Below are positions 34,598-42,340 of a stretch of DNA of 64,000 nucleotides, in pieces. The position numbers were made by a program, and so were the translations under genes. Origin of the DNA: Pseudaminobacter soli (ex Li et al. 2025) (GTDB lineage Bacteria; Pseudomonadota; Alphaproteobacteria; Rhizobiales; Rhizobiaceae); NCBI RefSeq assembly GCF_029892515.1, contig NZ_JARXVF010000004.1:248001-312000 (forward strand). The letters are read 5' to 3'. How positions within the stretch are numbered: position 1 is the stretch's first letter; every line of letters starts with the position of its first letter. Under the pieces are notes generated by a model. That model ran no database searches, was not told the origin of the DNA, and saw nothing but the letters and a program-made list of their open reading frames with translations.

Positions 34598-35788
34598 ATG
34601 AATAAACGTCCGGAATATGTTCCTCCGTATCTGGCCATCGGCCTGTCGACAATCGCCACGGGCATCGCTGAGCGGAGGCACATCCGGCACAATTTGGAGG
34701 TGGTCGAGGAAGCTATCCACGCTTCGGTGTCGATTTGCGGCATCAATGCGCCCATACGCATCGTCTGTTTGGCTGAAGGTGCCCTGACCGGATTCACTGA
34801 TGAGATTTTCGATGTTCCGCACGTAACGGCCGCGCGGGAGCTGTTCATCGATCTTCCGGGTGAGGAAACCGAGGCGCTCGGCAAGCTGGCCCGGCACTAC
34901 GACACCTACATCATCGGTCAATGCAAGGCCCGCTGGCCCGACGTGATGGAAGATCGCTTCTTCAACACTCTGTTCGTCATCGACCGTAAGGGCGAGGTGG
35001 TCCACCGGGCCGCGAAGAACCACATCTGGTGCCGCGAGCGGAGCTGCACGCCGCATGATATTTATGACCGCTGGGTCGAACGCTTCGGCGACGGCATAGA
35101 AGCATTCTATCCCGTGCTGCGTACCGACGATATCGGCAACATCGGCACGATCTGCTGCTCGGACGGCGAATATCCGGAGGCGGTCCGTGCTCTTGCCTTC
35201 GGCGGCGCCGAGGTCGTCTACCGCCCCTCGGAAGCGATGCCCATGACCGGCTCGTCCTATCCGGGCGGCGGCAGCTGGATGATTCAGAACCGGGCCCACG
35301 CCGAGTTCAACAGCCTCTACATGCTCTGCCCGAATGTGGGCCCGGTCTATCTGTCGCCGAGTTCGCGTTTTCCCATCGACATTGCCGGCGGCAACGGCCA
35401 CATCGTCGACTATCGCGGCAACGTGACCTCCTATTCGGCCAGCGGCGCCAACACGATGGTGGCGAGCATCATCGACATTGAGGCACTGCGCCAGTTCCGC
35501 GCGATGAATCTCAATTCGAACTGGATGAAGGATCTGCGCACCGAGCTGTTCGCCAAGATGTACGAGAAGCCGATCCATCCACGCAATCTGTGGCTTGAGC
35601 GTGAGCCAGAGCGCCACATGATGGTCGATGAGATCTACCGCGACAACATCCGCAGACTGGTCGAGCGCGGAACCTGGACCCTCCCTTCGCGCGAGGTTCC
35701 CGGTGCGCGCTATACGCCCGCACCTTCGGAAGGCAATGACGACTGGGCCGCCGCGAAAGCGATGTGGGCTCCTTGGGACGACCAGTAA
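34598..35788 (+). CDS. Carbon-nitrogen hydrolase, aliphatic-amidase-like
   Basis: A 396-aa nitrilase-superfamily enzyme. The Glu-Lys-Cys triad is visible: Glu60 in CLAEGALTG, Lys140 in HRAAKNHIWC and Cys187 in ICCSDGEYPEAV. The last matches the ICDDGNYPE active-site segment of aliphatic amidases and formamidases better than true nitrilases. Residues beyond about 310 (RNLWLEREPERHMMVDEIYR onwards) form a C-terminal extension. ATG 34598 follows GGGGA and leaves 277 bases after the LuxR gene; the longer open frame overlapping LuxR is not the real start. It precedes an amino-acid/amine permease gene, suggesting release of ammonia or acid from an imported amide. Confidence 0.88.
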   Translation: MNKRPEYVPPYLAIGLSTIATGIAERRHIRHNLEVVEEAIHASVSICGINAPIRIVCLAEGALTGFTDEIFDVPHVTAARELFIDLPGEETEALGKLARHYDTYIIGQCKARWPDVMEDRFFNTLFVIDRKGEVVHRAAKNHIWCRERSCTPHDIYDRWVERFGDGIEAFYPVLRTDDIGNIGTICCSDGEYPEAVRALAFGGAEVVYRPSEAMPMTGSSYPGGGSWMIQNRAHAEFNSLYMLCPNVGPVYLSPSSRFPIDIAGGNGHIVDYRGNVTSYSASGANTMVASIIDIEALRQFRAMNLNSNWMKDLRTELFAKMYEKPIHPRNLWLEREPERHMMVDEIYRDNIRRLVERGTWTLPSREVPGARYTPAPSEGNDDWAAAKAMWAPWDDQ

Positions 35789-35856
35789 TACGGCGAAGCG
35801 TCCGCCTTCCTGCCAGGAAACACTAACCGACACCACAACATCGGACACGAAACATC

Positions 35857-37233
35857 ATGGCATACTCCGACCTTGCGCCCATACGCAGTCTCAGAACCCA
35901 CGACGTCTTCTTCATGGTTGTTGCGGCCGCCGCACCGCTTGCCGCAGTCGTCGGTAACGGCGCTCTCGGGGTGCTGCTCGGCAACGGAGCCGGCATGCCG
36001 AGTTCCTACCTTATCGCCGGGCTCGTGCTTATCCTCTTTGCCGTAGGCTTCGTACGGATGAGCCCCCACGTCCAGGGTGGAGGCGCATTCTACGCCTACA
36101 TCCGTCATGGCCTGGGACGATATCTTGGTGCCGCTGCCGCGTTCGTGGCGATTGTCGTCTATCTTGCGATGGTTATCGGAAGTGCTGCCGGATTCGGCTT
36201 CTTCGCCGGGCTCTTCGCGACGGAGAATCTCGGCATCGATTTGCCTTGGTGGCTGTGGGCAGGTGTGGTGATCCTGATCGTCGCCGTTCTCGGCTATCGG
36301 GAGGTTGCCCTTGGAGCGCGGCTCCTGTCGGTCCTCCTCGTCCTGGAGGTGATGATACTGGTCGCGCTGATGATAGCGGTGTTTTCGCCCTCATCTTCGG
36401 CGCCTGTCAGTTTGGATTCTTTCGTGGCTCCGAACATTTTCAGCGGCTCGCTCGGCATCGGTCTGATGTTTGCGTTCGTCTCCTTCCTGGGGTTTGAATC
36501 GGCGGCAATCTACAGTGACGAAGCGCGTGATGGACATGTCACCGTAGGGCGGGCACTGGTTGCCGCAGTCGTCTTCATCAGCGTCTTTTACGCGCTGGCA
36601 ATGTGGTGTGTGGTCTGCGCCTTCGGCGCCGACAAGGTGGTGGCTGCCGCAGCCGAAAATCCGGGAACGCTGGTGTTCCGGGCGTTCGCGCAGTACACGC
36701 ATCCCGCTTTGCTTGTCGCAGCCGAATTTCTGATGGCAACCAGCGCCTTGGCTGCAACGGTCGCCCTGCACAACGCCGGCTCGCGCTACCTCTTTGCGCT
36801 TGGGCGCGAAGGCATGCTACCGGCAGGGCTTGGCAGGCTGCATGCGCGGTTCCAATCTCCCCATGTCGCGAGCCTCGCTGTCAGCTGCATAACGCTCGTT
36901 GCCACGGCCCTCTTCGCCGCCTGCGGTGCAGATCCGCTGCTGACCGTCCTGTCCAGCACGTTCGGCCTGGCGGCTCTCGGCATTATCCTGCTTCAGGCCG
37001 TCACTTCGCTTTCGGTCATCTTCTTCATGTCGCGAAGCAAAGGCCACACGGGCGCCAGGCTTATCAATCTCGTCATCGCTGTTCTTGCAACTGCGGGCCT
37101 GACCTCTGCGGCTGTACTTGTGCTCGCCAACTACGATACGCTGACCGGCGACCTCGGCATTCTCAACCACGCGCCGTGGCTCATTCCGCTGGCCGCATTG
37201 ATTGGTGCGGCAATCGCCGGCAAAAGGGCCTGA
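35857..37233 (+). CDS. APC-superfamily amino-acid/amine permease
   Basis: A 458-aa inner-membrane permease with about 12 hydrophobic segments. The family hallmarks are in place: a glycine-rich first helix (VVAAAAPLAAVVGNGALGVL), VQGGGAFYAYIRHGLG after helix 2, the FVSFLGFESAAIYSDEAR segment of helix 6 and SRYLFALGREGMLPAGLGRL. ATG 35857 is 68 bases after the amidase stop on the same strand, so the two are probably co-transcribed. Substrate: an amino acid, amine or amide that the adjacent amidase could process. No terminator is visible after it. Confidence 0.92.
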   Translation: MAYSDLAPIRSLRTHDVFFMVVAAAAPLAAVVGNGALGVLLGNGAGMPSSYLIAGLVLILFAVGFVRMSPHVQGGGAFYAYIRHGLGRYLGAAAAFVAIVVYLAMVIGSAAGFGFFAGLFATENLGIDLPWWLWAGVVILIVAVLGYREVALGARLLSVLLVLEVMILVALMIAVFSPSSSAPVSLDSFVAPNIFSGSLGIGLMFAFVSFLGFESAAIYSDEARDGHVTVGRALVAAVVFISVFYALAMWCVVCAFGADKVVAAAAENPGTLVFRAFAQYTHPALLVAAEFLMATSALAATVALHNAGSRYLFALGREGMLPAGLGRLHARFQSPHVASLAVSCITLVATALFAACGADPLLTVLSSTFGLAALGIILLQAVTSLSVIFFMSRSKGHTGARLINLVIAVLATAGLTSAAVLVLANYDTLTGDLGILNHAPWLIPLAALIGAAIAGKRA

Positions 37234-37739
37234 ACAACCGGCCAGAGAATGCGCACGAGCCGCTACGAAATCACGTGCGATCGACGCAAGGCTTCCGCTC
37301 GCCGGGAGCCTGTAACGGTTTGTGTCGATCTACGCGACCTTACGAAATCTCTTTGTCCCCTTCGGCACAGTTCGCTCTCCCACCAAATCCGATCTCATCG
37401 CCCCACTGCAATGGCTGACTGGAAGGCTGTGACGCTCGCGGCTTGAGACCCGTTGCACTCAACACCGCCTCCTCCTGCTCAATTTGCCGGTACCGCGCCT
37501 GACGCGATCGGAACACGGTGGTCCCAGATATCTTGGCCCACTGTTGCGACGCTGCCCGCGTCCATCGCTGCTTCCACGGGAATGACAGCCTATGTGTATC
37601 GATTTGTCAGATAGATATCATCTAACAATATAGCCTATGCCGATGCATCAATCGGCGTCATATATGGGTTGCAAACACGGAGACAGCCGCAAACGTCGAC
37701 CTCCGAAACAACCAACCCTCGAAAGCAGGAGTATTTGAA
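37234..37739. other. Gene-free stretch with promoter-like palindromes
   Basis: About 505 bases. On the minus strand the frame 37340-37606 is open for 88 codons and reads protein-like (WTRAASQQWAKISGTTVFRS...), but it has no start codon and I do not recognise it; it may be a relic. Just before the DUF680 gene lies GCCGAT-GCATCA-ATCGGC (37639-37656), a perfect inverted repeat in an AT-rich upstream region likely to carry its promoter. Confidence 0.4.
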
Positions 37740-37943
37740 ATGACCAAGATCACTCTCACCGCAGCCGCCGTCCTCATCAGCATGGGCACCGCTTTCGCCG
37801 ATCACGACCCCGCTCCGGCCAATGTAAGCCAGTCGGCTGCCGCCAACGTCGACAGCACCGTCACCGCCTCGATAAAAAAGTCCGACGTGGCTGTCCAGAA
37901 GCTTGAGGCCCGCGGCAGCGACCGCAACTTGTTCGGCCGTTGA
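37740..37943 (+). CDS. Small secreted DUF680-type protein
   Basis: A 67-aa product with a signal peptide (TKITLTAAAVLISMGTAFA, residues 2-20) and a short mature part containing VDSTVTASIKKSDV and a C-terminal RNLFGR. The layout (Ala-rich signal, Thr-Ala-Ser-Ile segment, Phe-Gly end) fits the DUF680 family, which is frequent in Mesorhizobium and of unknown function. AGGAG is 9 bases before the ATG, and a perfect hairpin terminator follows 23 bases after the stop. It is therefore a monocistronic, probably well expressed gene. Confidence 0.78.
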   Translation: MTKITLTAAAVLISMGTAFADHDPAPANVSQSAAANVDSTVTASIKKSDVAVQKLEARGSDRNLFGR

Positions 37944-37966
37944 TCGGTCCGATGCCTAACCTTCAA

Positions 37967-37989
37967 AGCGGCGGGCTTGTCCCGCCGCT
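37967..37989 (+). terminator. Hairpin terminator of the DUF680 gene
   Basis: AGCGGCGGG / CCCGCCGCT is a perfect 9-bp stem with a 5-base loop, 23 bases after the stop codon. The downstream T content is modest (CTGCATTTC). Confidence 0.75.
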
Positions 37990-38435
37990 CTGCATTTCAC
38001 GGTGAAACGTCGAGCAAGGCCGAGGCATTGTGATTGTTCGGATGGCCAAAAATAGCGCCGCGACAGTGCCTGCACATGGAGCCTCTGAACCAGATATGAT
38101 CGACGGCCTTGTTGATCTCCGTAGGCCGATGATTAGCGATTTCGGTCGCCAAGCTGATGTTGGGCAATCAACTAACACACGCCTTGTCGATGCCGTTTCC
38201 GAATGAGGCCCGTAATGTGGCCTTCACCCCAACGAACTCGAATACGTCGAAAAAAGACCGCACGTTTACGGCACCCGAGCGTCAATAGGACCGCGGCCCC
38301 GCCGCGGCCTCGTTATCGAGTATGAGACAGACGTCCAGCAGTTACCTCGCCCTAGACCGCGCCTTGACCAAGGCGGCTACCGGCAACAATTACGCGGTTG
38401 TTGCCGCACCCTCATGCGTCGGCACATGCACCATG
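37990..38435. other. Gene-free stretch
   Basis: About 445 bases. A 54-codon plus frame at 38042-38206 (MAKNSAATVPAHGASEPDMI ...) lacks a ribosome site and is not recognised. No hairpin or repeat of note. It is the 3' side of the minus-strand TetR gene. Confidence 0.4.
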
Positions 38436-39146
38436 TTACTTCCTCCGTTTTGCCTCTGCCCTCGTTTCGCTCGCTCGTCCCGATCGAACTGCATCTGGTG
38501 CCTCCTCCAAGGCGTCCTTGCACATTGCCGAAACGAAGACGGACCACCTGTCGGCAAAGAGTTCTTCTGGATGCAGGGGGGCACCGCTGGTGTCGTCGTG
38601 TAACCGGACACGGTTGTTGGCTCCCTCCAGCAAGTCCACGAGGATCTCACAGATGACTGAGGGATCTCCATTGCGAACAAGACCCGCAGCCTGCGCGGCG
38701 CGGATCGTCTGCTTCAGCGGCTCCAGGGAGGCCTTGGACCAGATGGCGAGTTGGCGGCGCAACGCGCCGGAAAGGGCAGCCTCTGCGCTGACCGAGAGAT
38801 AGAAGGCGGCATAGTCGCGCGACGACCCGATCTCGAAATAGCGCCGGGCGGTCATCTTGACGGCTTCAAGAGGAGCCATCTCGCCGCCGGACGCCGATAG
38901 CAGCGCGTCCTTGAACTGGCTGATATCACGTTCGACCACGGCCTCTAGCAAAGCCCCTTTGTTGGGATAGCGGCGATAGATCGTGTGCTTGGAAACACCG
39001 AGTTGGAGGGCGATCTCGTCCACCGATGTGTTGGCGACCCCTTTTCGGCAGAAGGCAGTACGCGCACCGTCGAGGACCCGATCATCCATTGCGGCCGCCT
39101 GCTCCCTGGTCGGTCGGCCACCCGGTTTGCGCTCACTCAATGCCAT
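38436..39146 (-). CDS. TetR-family transcriptional regulator
   Basis: A 236-aa repressor with the TetR helix-turn-helix at about residues 25-70 (AFCRKGVANTSVDEIALQLG, VSKHTIYRRYPNKGALLEAV) and a variable C-terminal ligand domain of the TetR_C type. The C-terminal ~20 residues are Ala/Arg/Glu rich. It is divergent from the ABC-F gene, and the 117-base spacer contains a pair of opposed AACGGCACGA elements. Repression of the ABC-F gene and of itself is the natural inference. Confidence 0.9.
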   Translation of the reverse strand: MALSERKPGGRPTREQAAAMDDRVLDGARTAFCRKGVANTSVDEIALQLGVSKHTIYRRYPNKGALLEAVVERDISQFKDALLSASGGEMAPLEAVKMTARRYFEIGSSRDYAAFYLSVSAEAALSGALRRQLAIWSKASLEPLKQTIRAAQAAGLVRNGDPSVICEILVDLLEGANNRVRLHDDTSGAPLHPEELFADRWSVFVSAMCKDALEEAPDAVRSGRASETRAEAKRRK

Positions 39147-39173
39147 TCGCCTGCGTTATCCGTTGCGCGCCAA

Positions 39174-39244
39174 AACGGCACGAGAAGGTTGCGTTATCTT
39201 CCGTCGCTTGGTAACAGCACCATATCGTGCCGTTAAGCACAGTT
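39174..39244. promoter_or_regulatory. Opposed AACGGCACGA elements between TetR and ABC-F genes
   Basis: AACGGCACGA (39174-39183) and its exact reverse complement TCGTGCCGTT (39235-39244) flank 51 bases in the divergent spacer, each 20-30 bases from a start codon. They may be paired TetR operators or half-sites allowing looping. Confidence 0.45.
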
Positions 39245-39263
39245 CAAGCGAGGTCCTGCGTAC

Positions 39264-40850
39264 ATGTCGTCGATCACCTTATCCCAGCTCGCCTGGGCGA
39301 CGCCGGACGCCCGCCCTGTATTCTCGGGTCTTGACCTGAACTTCGGTTCCGAACGGGTCGGGCTCGTCGGGCGCAATGGCGTCGGCAAGACCACTCTCCT
39401 CAAAATCATAGCCGGCGGATTGCAACCGCTCTCGGGTAGCGTTTCCGTCAACGGAACCCTAGGCCTGCTGAAGCAGACGGTACAGGTTGGCCCACACGAA
39501 ACGATCGCGAGCCTGTTCGGCGTCGCCGATTCCATCGCCGTGCTCCGGCGAGCCGAAGCCGGCGAAGCCAGCATCGAGGAGCTGGCCGAAGCCGACTGGA
39601 CTGTGGAGGAACGCATCGCGGCGGCGCTTGCAAAAGTGGGGCTCGACGGAGACACGAGCACGCCTCTTTCGGACATGTCCGGTGGCCAGAGAACCAGAGC
39701 CAGCCTGGCCGCCGCAATCTTCGCAGAGCCTGACTTCCTGCTGCTGGACGAGCCCACCAACAATCTTGACCGCGCCGGGAGGGATGCTGTCATCGGCCTG
39801 CTCGCCAGTTGGCGGGCGGGCGCCATCATTGTCAGCCACGACCGCGAGCTTCTCGAGCATATGGATGCAATTGTCGAGCTAACATCGCTTGGCGCTGCTC
39901 GCCATGGCGGCAACTGGAGCCAATATCGCGAACGAAAGGCTGTTGAGCTGCAGGCGGCGGAACACGATCTCGCCCACGCAGAAAAAAGGATCGCGCAGGT
40001 CAATCGGAAAACCCAACTCGCCGCCGAGCGGAAGGATCGTCGTGACGCAGCTGGTGCGCGCAAGAGCGCCCGGGGCGATCTCCCGCGTATTCTACTGGGT
40101 GCCCGGAAGGACAACGCTGAGGCTAGCGGAGGCGAAAGCGCGCGGCTGGCCGAGCGCCAGAAGCAACAAGCGCAGGAGGCAGCGGCCGCAGCGCGCGCCA
40201 GGATCGAGACGCTCCAGCAAATGGCAATCGTCCTTCCGCCAACGGGACTGGCCCCAACCCGGACGGTCCTGACGCTGGAGAAGGTGACGGCCGGCTACGA
40301 TCCGGCCCATCCGCTTGTCAGCAACCTTTCGCTTTCCGTGGTTGGTCCGGAACGAGTGGCGATTGTGGGTCCGAATGGTTCTGGCAAGACTACTTTAGTC
40401 AGGGCGATTACTGGCCAGATGCAGCCGCTTGAGGGAAAGGTCTCGGTCGCTGTCGACTTTGCGTTGCTCGATCAGCGCGTGAGCGTCCTCGACCCTGGGG
40501 CATCGATCGCCGAGAATTTCCTGCGCCTCAATCCGGGCGCAACCGAAAATGCCTGCCGGTCCGCGCTTGCCGGCTTTCTGTTCCGCGCGGATGCCGCGCT
40601 TCAACGCGTCGGCACGCTCAGCGGTGGCCAGGTGCTTCGCGCCGGTCTTGCCTGCGTTTTGGGTGGTCGCAATCCGCCACCGCTACTTATTCTTGATGAG
40701 CCGACCAATCATCTTGATATCGACTCCATACAGTCGATCGAAGCTGGCCTCGCCGGCTATGACGGAGCGCTGCTCGTCGTCAGCCATGACGAAACGTTCC
40801 TCACAAACATCGGCGCTGAGCGGAGGGTTGAACTGTCGGCGCCTCAATAA
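39264..40850 (+). CDS. ABC-F family ATPase
   Basis: A 528-aa soluble protein with two ABC modules and no membrane segments. Module 1 has Walker A GRNGVGKTT (about residue 36), signature MSGGQRTRASLAAAI and Walker B LLLDEPTNNLD. Module 2 has GPNGSGKTT, LSGGQVLRAGLACVL and LLILDEPTNHLDID. The ~100-residue linker between them is charged and rich in Ala, Arg, Lys and Gln, as in ABC-F translation factors that act at the ribosome, some conferring antibiotic resistance. A divergent TetR regulator suggests inducible expression by a small molecule. The exact subfamily is not clear from the sequence. Confidence 0.92.
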   Translation: MSSITLSQLAWATPDARPVFSGLDLNFGSERVGLVGRNGVGKTTLLKIIAGGLQPLSGSVSVNGTLGLLKQTVQVGPHETIASLFGVADSIAVLRRAEAGEASIEELAEADWTVEERIAAALAKVGLDGDTSTPLSDMSGGQRTRASLAAAIFAEPDFLLLDEPTNNLDRAGRDAVIGLLASWRAGAIIVSHDRELLEHMDAIVELTSLGAARHGGNWSQYRERKAVELQAAEHDLAHAEKRIAQVNRKTQLAAERKDRRDAAGARKSARGDLPRILLGARKDNAEASGGESARLAERQKQQAQEAAAAARARIETLQQMAIVLPPTGLAPTRTVLTLEKVTAGYDPAHPLVSNLSLSVVGPERVAIVGPNGSGKTTLVRAITGQMQPLEGKVSVAVDFALLDQRVSVLDPGASIAENFLRLNPGATENACRSALAGFLFRADAALQRVGTLSGGQVLRAGLACVLGGRNPPPLLILDEPTNHLDIDSIQSIEAGLAGYDGALLVVSHDETFLTNIGAERRVELSAPQ

Positions 40851-41135
40851 ACGGCCACCCCCGGCCGGATCCGTCGCAGGCTCTCTACAGATGGGGTATC
40901 CGTTACTGGCTCGAACTGCTTAAGTGCTTCGCGCCTTGCAAACGACGCGTCAGCCAGAAATGACACGTGGATGAGAACCCTGCGCGCTCAGCAGCCTCCT
41001 TGCCCCACTAAAAACTTGCGACACGATCAGGCGATCTACGCCGAACCAAGAACGCAATCAGATGCAGAGAGACAATATCTGAGTTCTACACTATCGTCCG
41101 AGCGACCACTACACTCAGCCTAGCTGGTAAAAACG

Positions 41136-42308
41136 ATGGATGATCTTCCCTCTACTAGAACAATCTCGGAAATCATTGGCCTCATCTACGACTGCGCGAT
41201 CAACCCCAAGCAATGGGATCTCGCGCTCGAAGGGATCAGGGCGCTGTTTCGATCCCAAAACGCTCAGTTGCTGATGTACGACCTCGAACAGCGGGGCGTA
41301 AAACTGATGAAAAGCGTGGGGGTAGCTCCTTACTGGCTGGAGAGGCAGTTGGAGTATGCCTCGGAAGTTGCCGACTGGGAGCGCCTGCCGCTGGCCATGA
41401 TCCTGCCGCTCGACGAGCCGCAGGTTATGTCGCGGCACCTGCCACCGGAACTGCGGCAAAGCTCGCGCTATCTGTCCGAATGGGTGGCGCCGCAAGGTTT
41501 AGTCGACAGTATCGGGCTTGTCCTCATGCGCAACCCTTCCCGGCACGCTCACATGGGCATGGGGCGGCATGTGTCGGCCGGTTGCATTTCTGACCGGGAG
41601 GTGGAACTTGGGCGGCTTCTCGCCCCCCATGTTCGTCGTGCGGTGACGATCAGCAACATTTTGGACGTCCGTTCGATTGAGGCGGAGGCAGCCAAGGCGG
41701 TGTTCGATACACTGCGGGTGGGCGTGGTGCTAACCGACAGCAAGGCGCGCATCCTGCATGTCAATGCCGCGGCCGAAGCTATGCTGCGGGCAGGCAAGCC
41801 GATCCGCAGTGCTGCCGGTACCATACTGACCAACCTGACCTCCGCCACGGCTGAGCTTCACGCCGCCATCGAACTTGCCACACGCAATGAGGCCGAGTTC
41901 GGCAAGACGGGGCTTGCAGTGCGACTGACCAATCCGGGGCATGCGCCGGTACTGGCCAGTGTTCTGCCGATACGGCCGGGTGTCGTGCGGCAGCGGCTGG
42001 AGCCGCTGGCGGTGGCGGCCGTGTTTGTCAATCCGGTCGGCAACGATGCGAATGGCGCCGAGGCCATGTCGATCGCCTTCGACCTCACCCGAATGGAAAC
42101 GCGCGTGCTGACCTCGTTGTTGGCTGGCCGCACGTTAGTCCAAAGCGCGGCCGAACTGGGCATCGCGTTCGCCACGGCAAAGACGCATCTTGGCAACATC
42201 TTCGCCAAGACAGGAGTGTCGCGACAGGTGGAGCTAGTGCGTCTGGCCGCGCAGATCGCCGCGCCGGTCTGGTGCAGTGACGCCTTGCCGGTTCGTCCCG
42301 AGACGTGA
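41136..42308 (+). CDS. LuxR-type regulator with PAS-like domain
   Basis: A 390-aa protein. The N-terminal ~190 residues (ISEIIGLIYDCAINPKQWDL onwards) are of an uncharacterised type common in alphaproteobacterial LuxR proteins. A PAS-like segment follows (AVFDTLRVGVVLTDSKARIL, HVNAAAEAMLRAG). A C-terminal LuxR helix-turn-helix closes it (DLTRMETRVLTSLLAGRTLV, QSAAELGIAFATAKTHLGNI, FAKTGVSRQVELVRL). It lacks a phospho-acceptor receiver domain. The stop is 32 bases from the end of the convergent giant autotransporter gene. The 285-base upstream gap shows no evident motif. Target genes are unknown. Confidence 0.87.
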   Translation: MDDLPSTRTISEIIGLIYDCAINPKQWDLALEGIRALFRSQNAQLLMYDLEQRGVKLMKSVGVAPYWLERQLEYASEVADWERLPLAMILPLDEPQVMSRHLPPELRQSSRYLSEWVAPQGLVDSIGLVLMRNPSRHAHMGMGRHVSAGCISDREVELGRLLAPHVRRAVTISNILDVRSIEAEAAKAVFDTLRVGVVLTDSKARILHVNAAAEAMLRAGKPIRSAAGTILTNLTSATAELHAAIELATRNEAEFGKTGLAVRLTNPGHAPVLASVLPIRPGVVRQRLEPLAVAAVFVNPVGNDANGAEAMSIAFDLTRMETRVLTSLLAGRTLVQSAAELGIAFATAKTHLGNIFAKTGVSRQVELVRLAAQIAAPVWCSDALPVRPET

Positions 42309-42340
42309 AGAAAGTGGTCGGGCGCGATTGCCCTGGGCAC

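Noticed and set aside
34448-35848. A 466-codon minus-strand frame opposite the amidase
   Set aside because: The plus strand carries the intact Glu-Lys-Cys triad; the antisense frame has no motif.
38042-38206. Short plus-strand frame of 54 codons
   Set aside because: No ribosome site, no recognised family; kept only as a note in the gene-free stretch.
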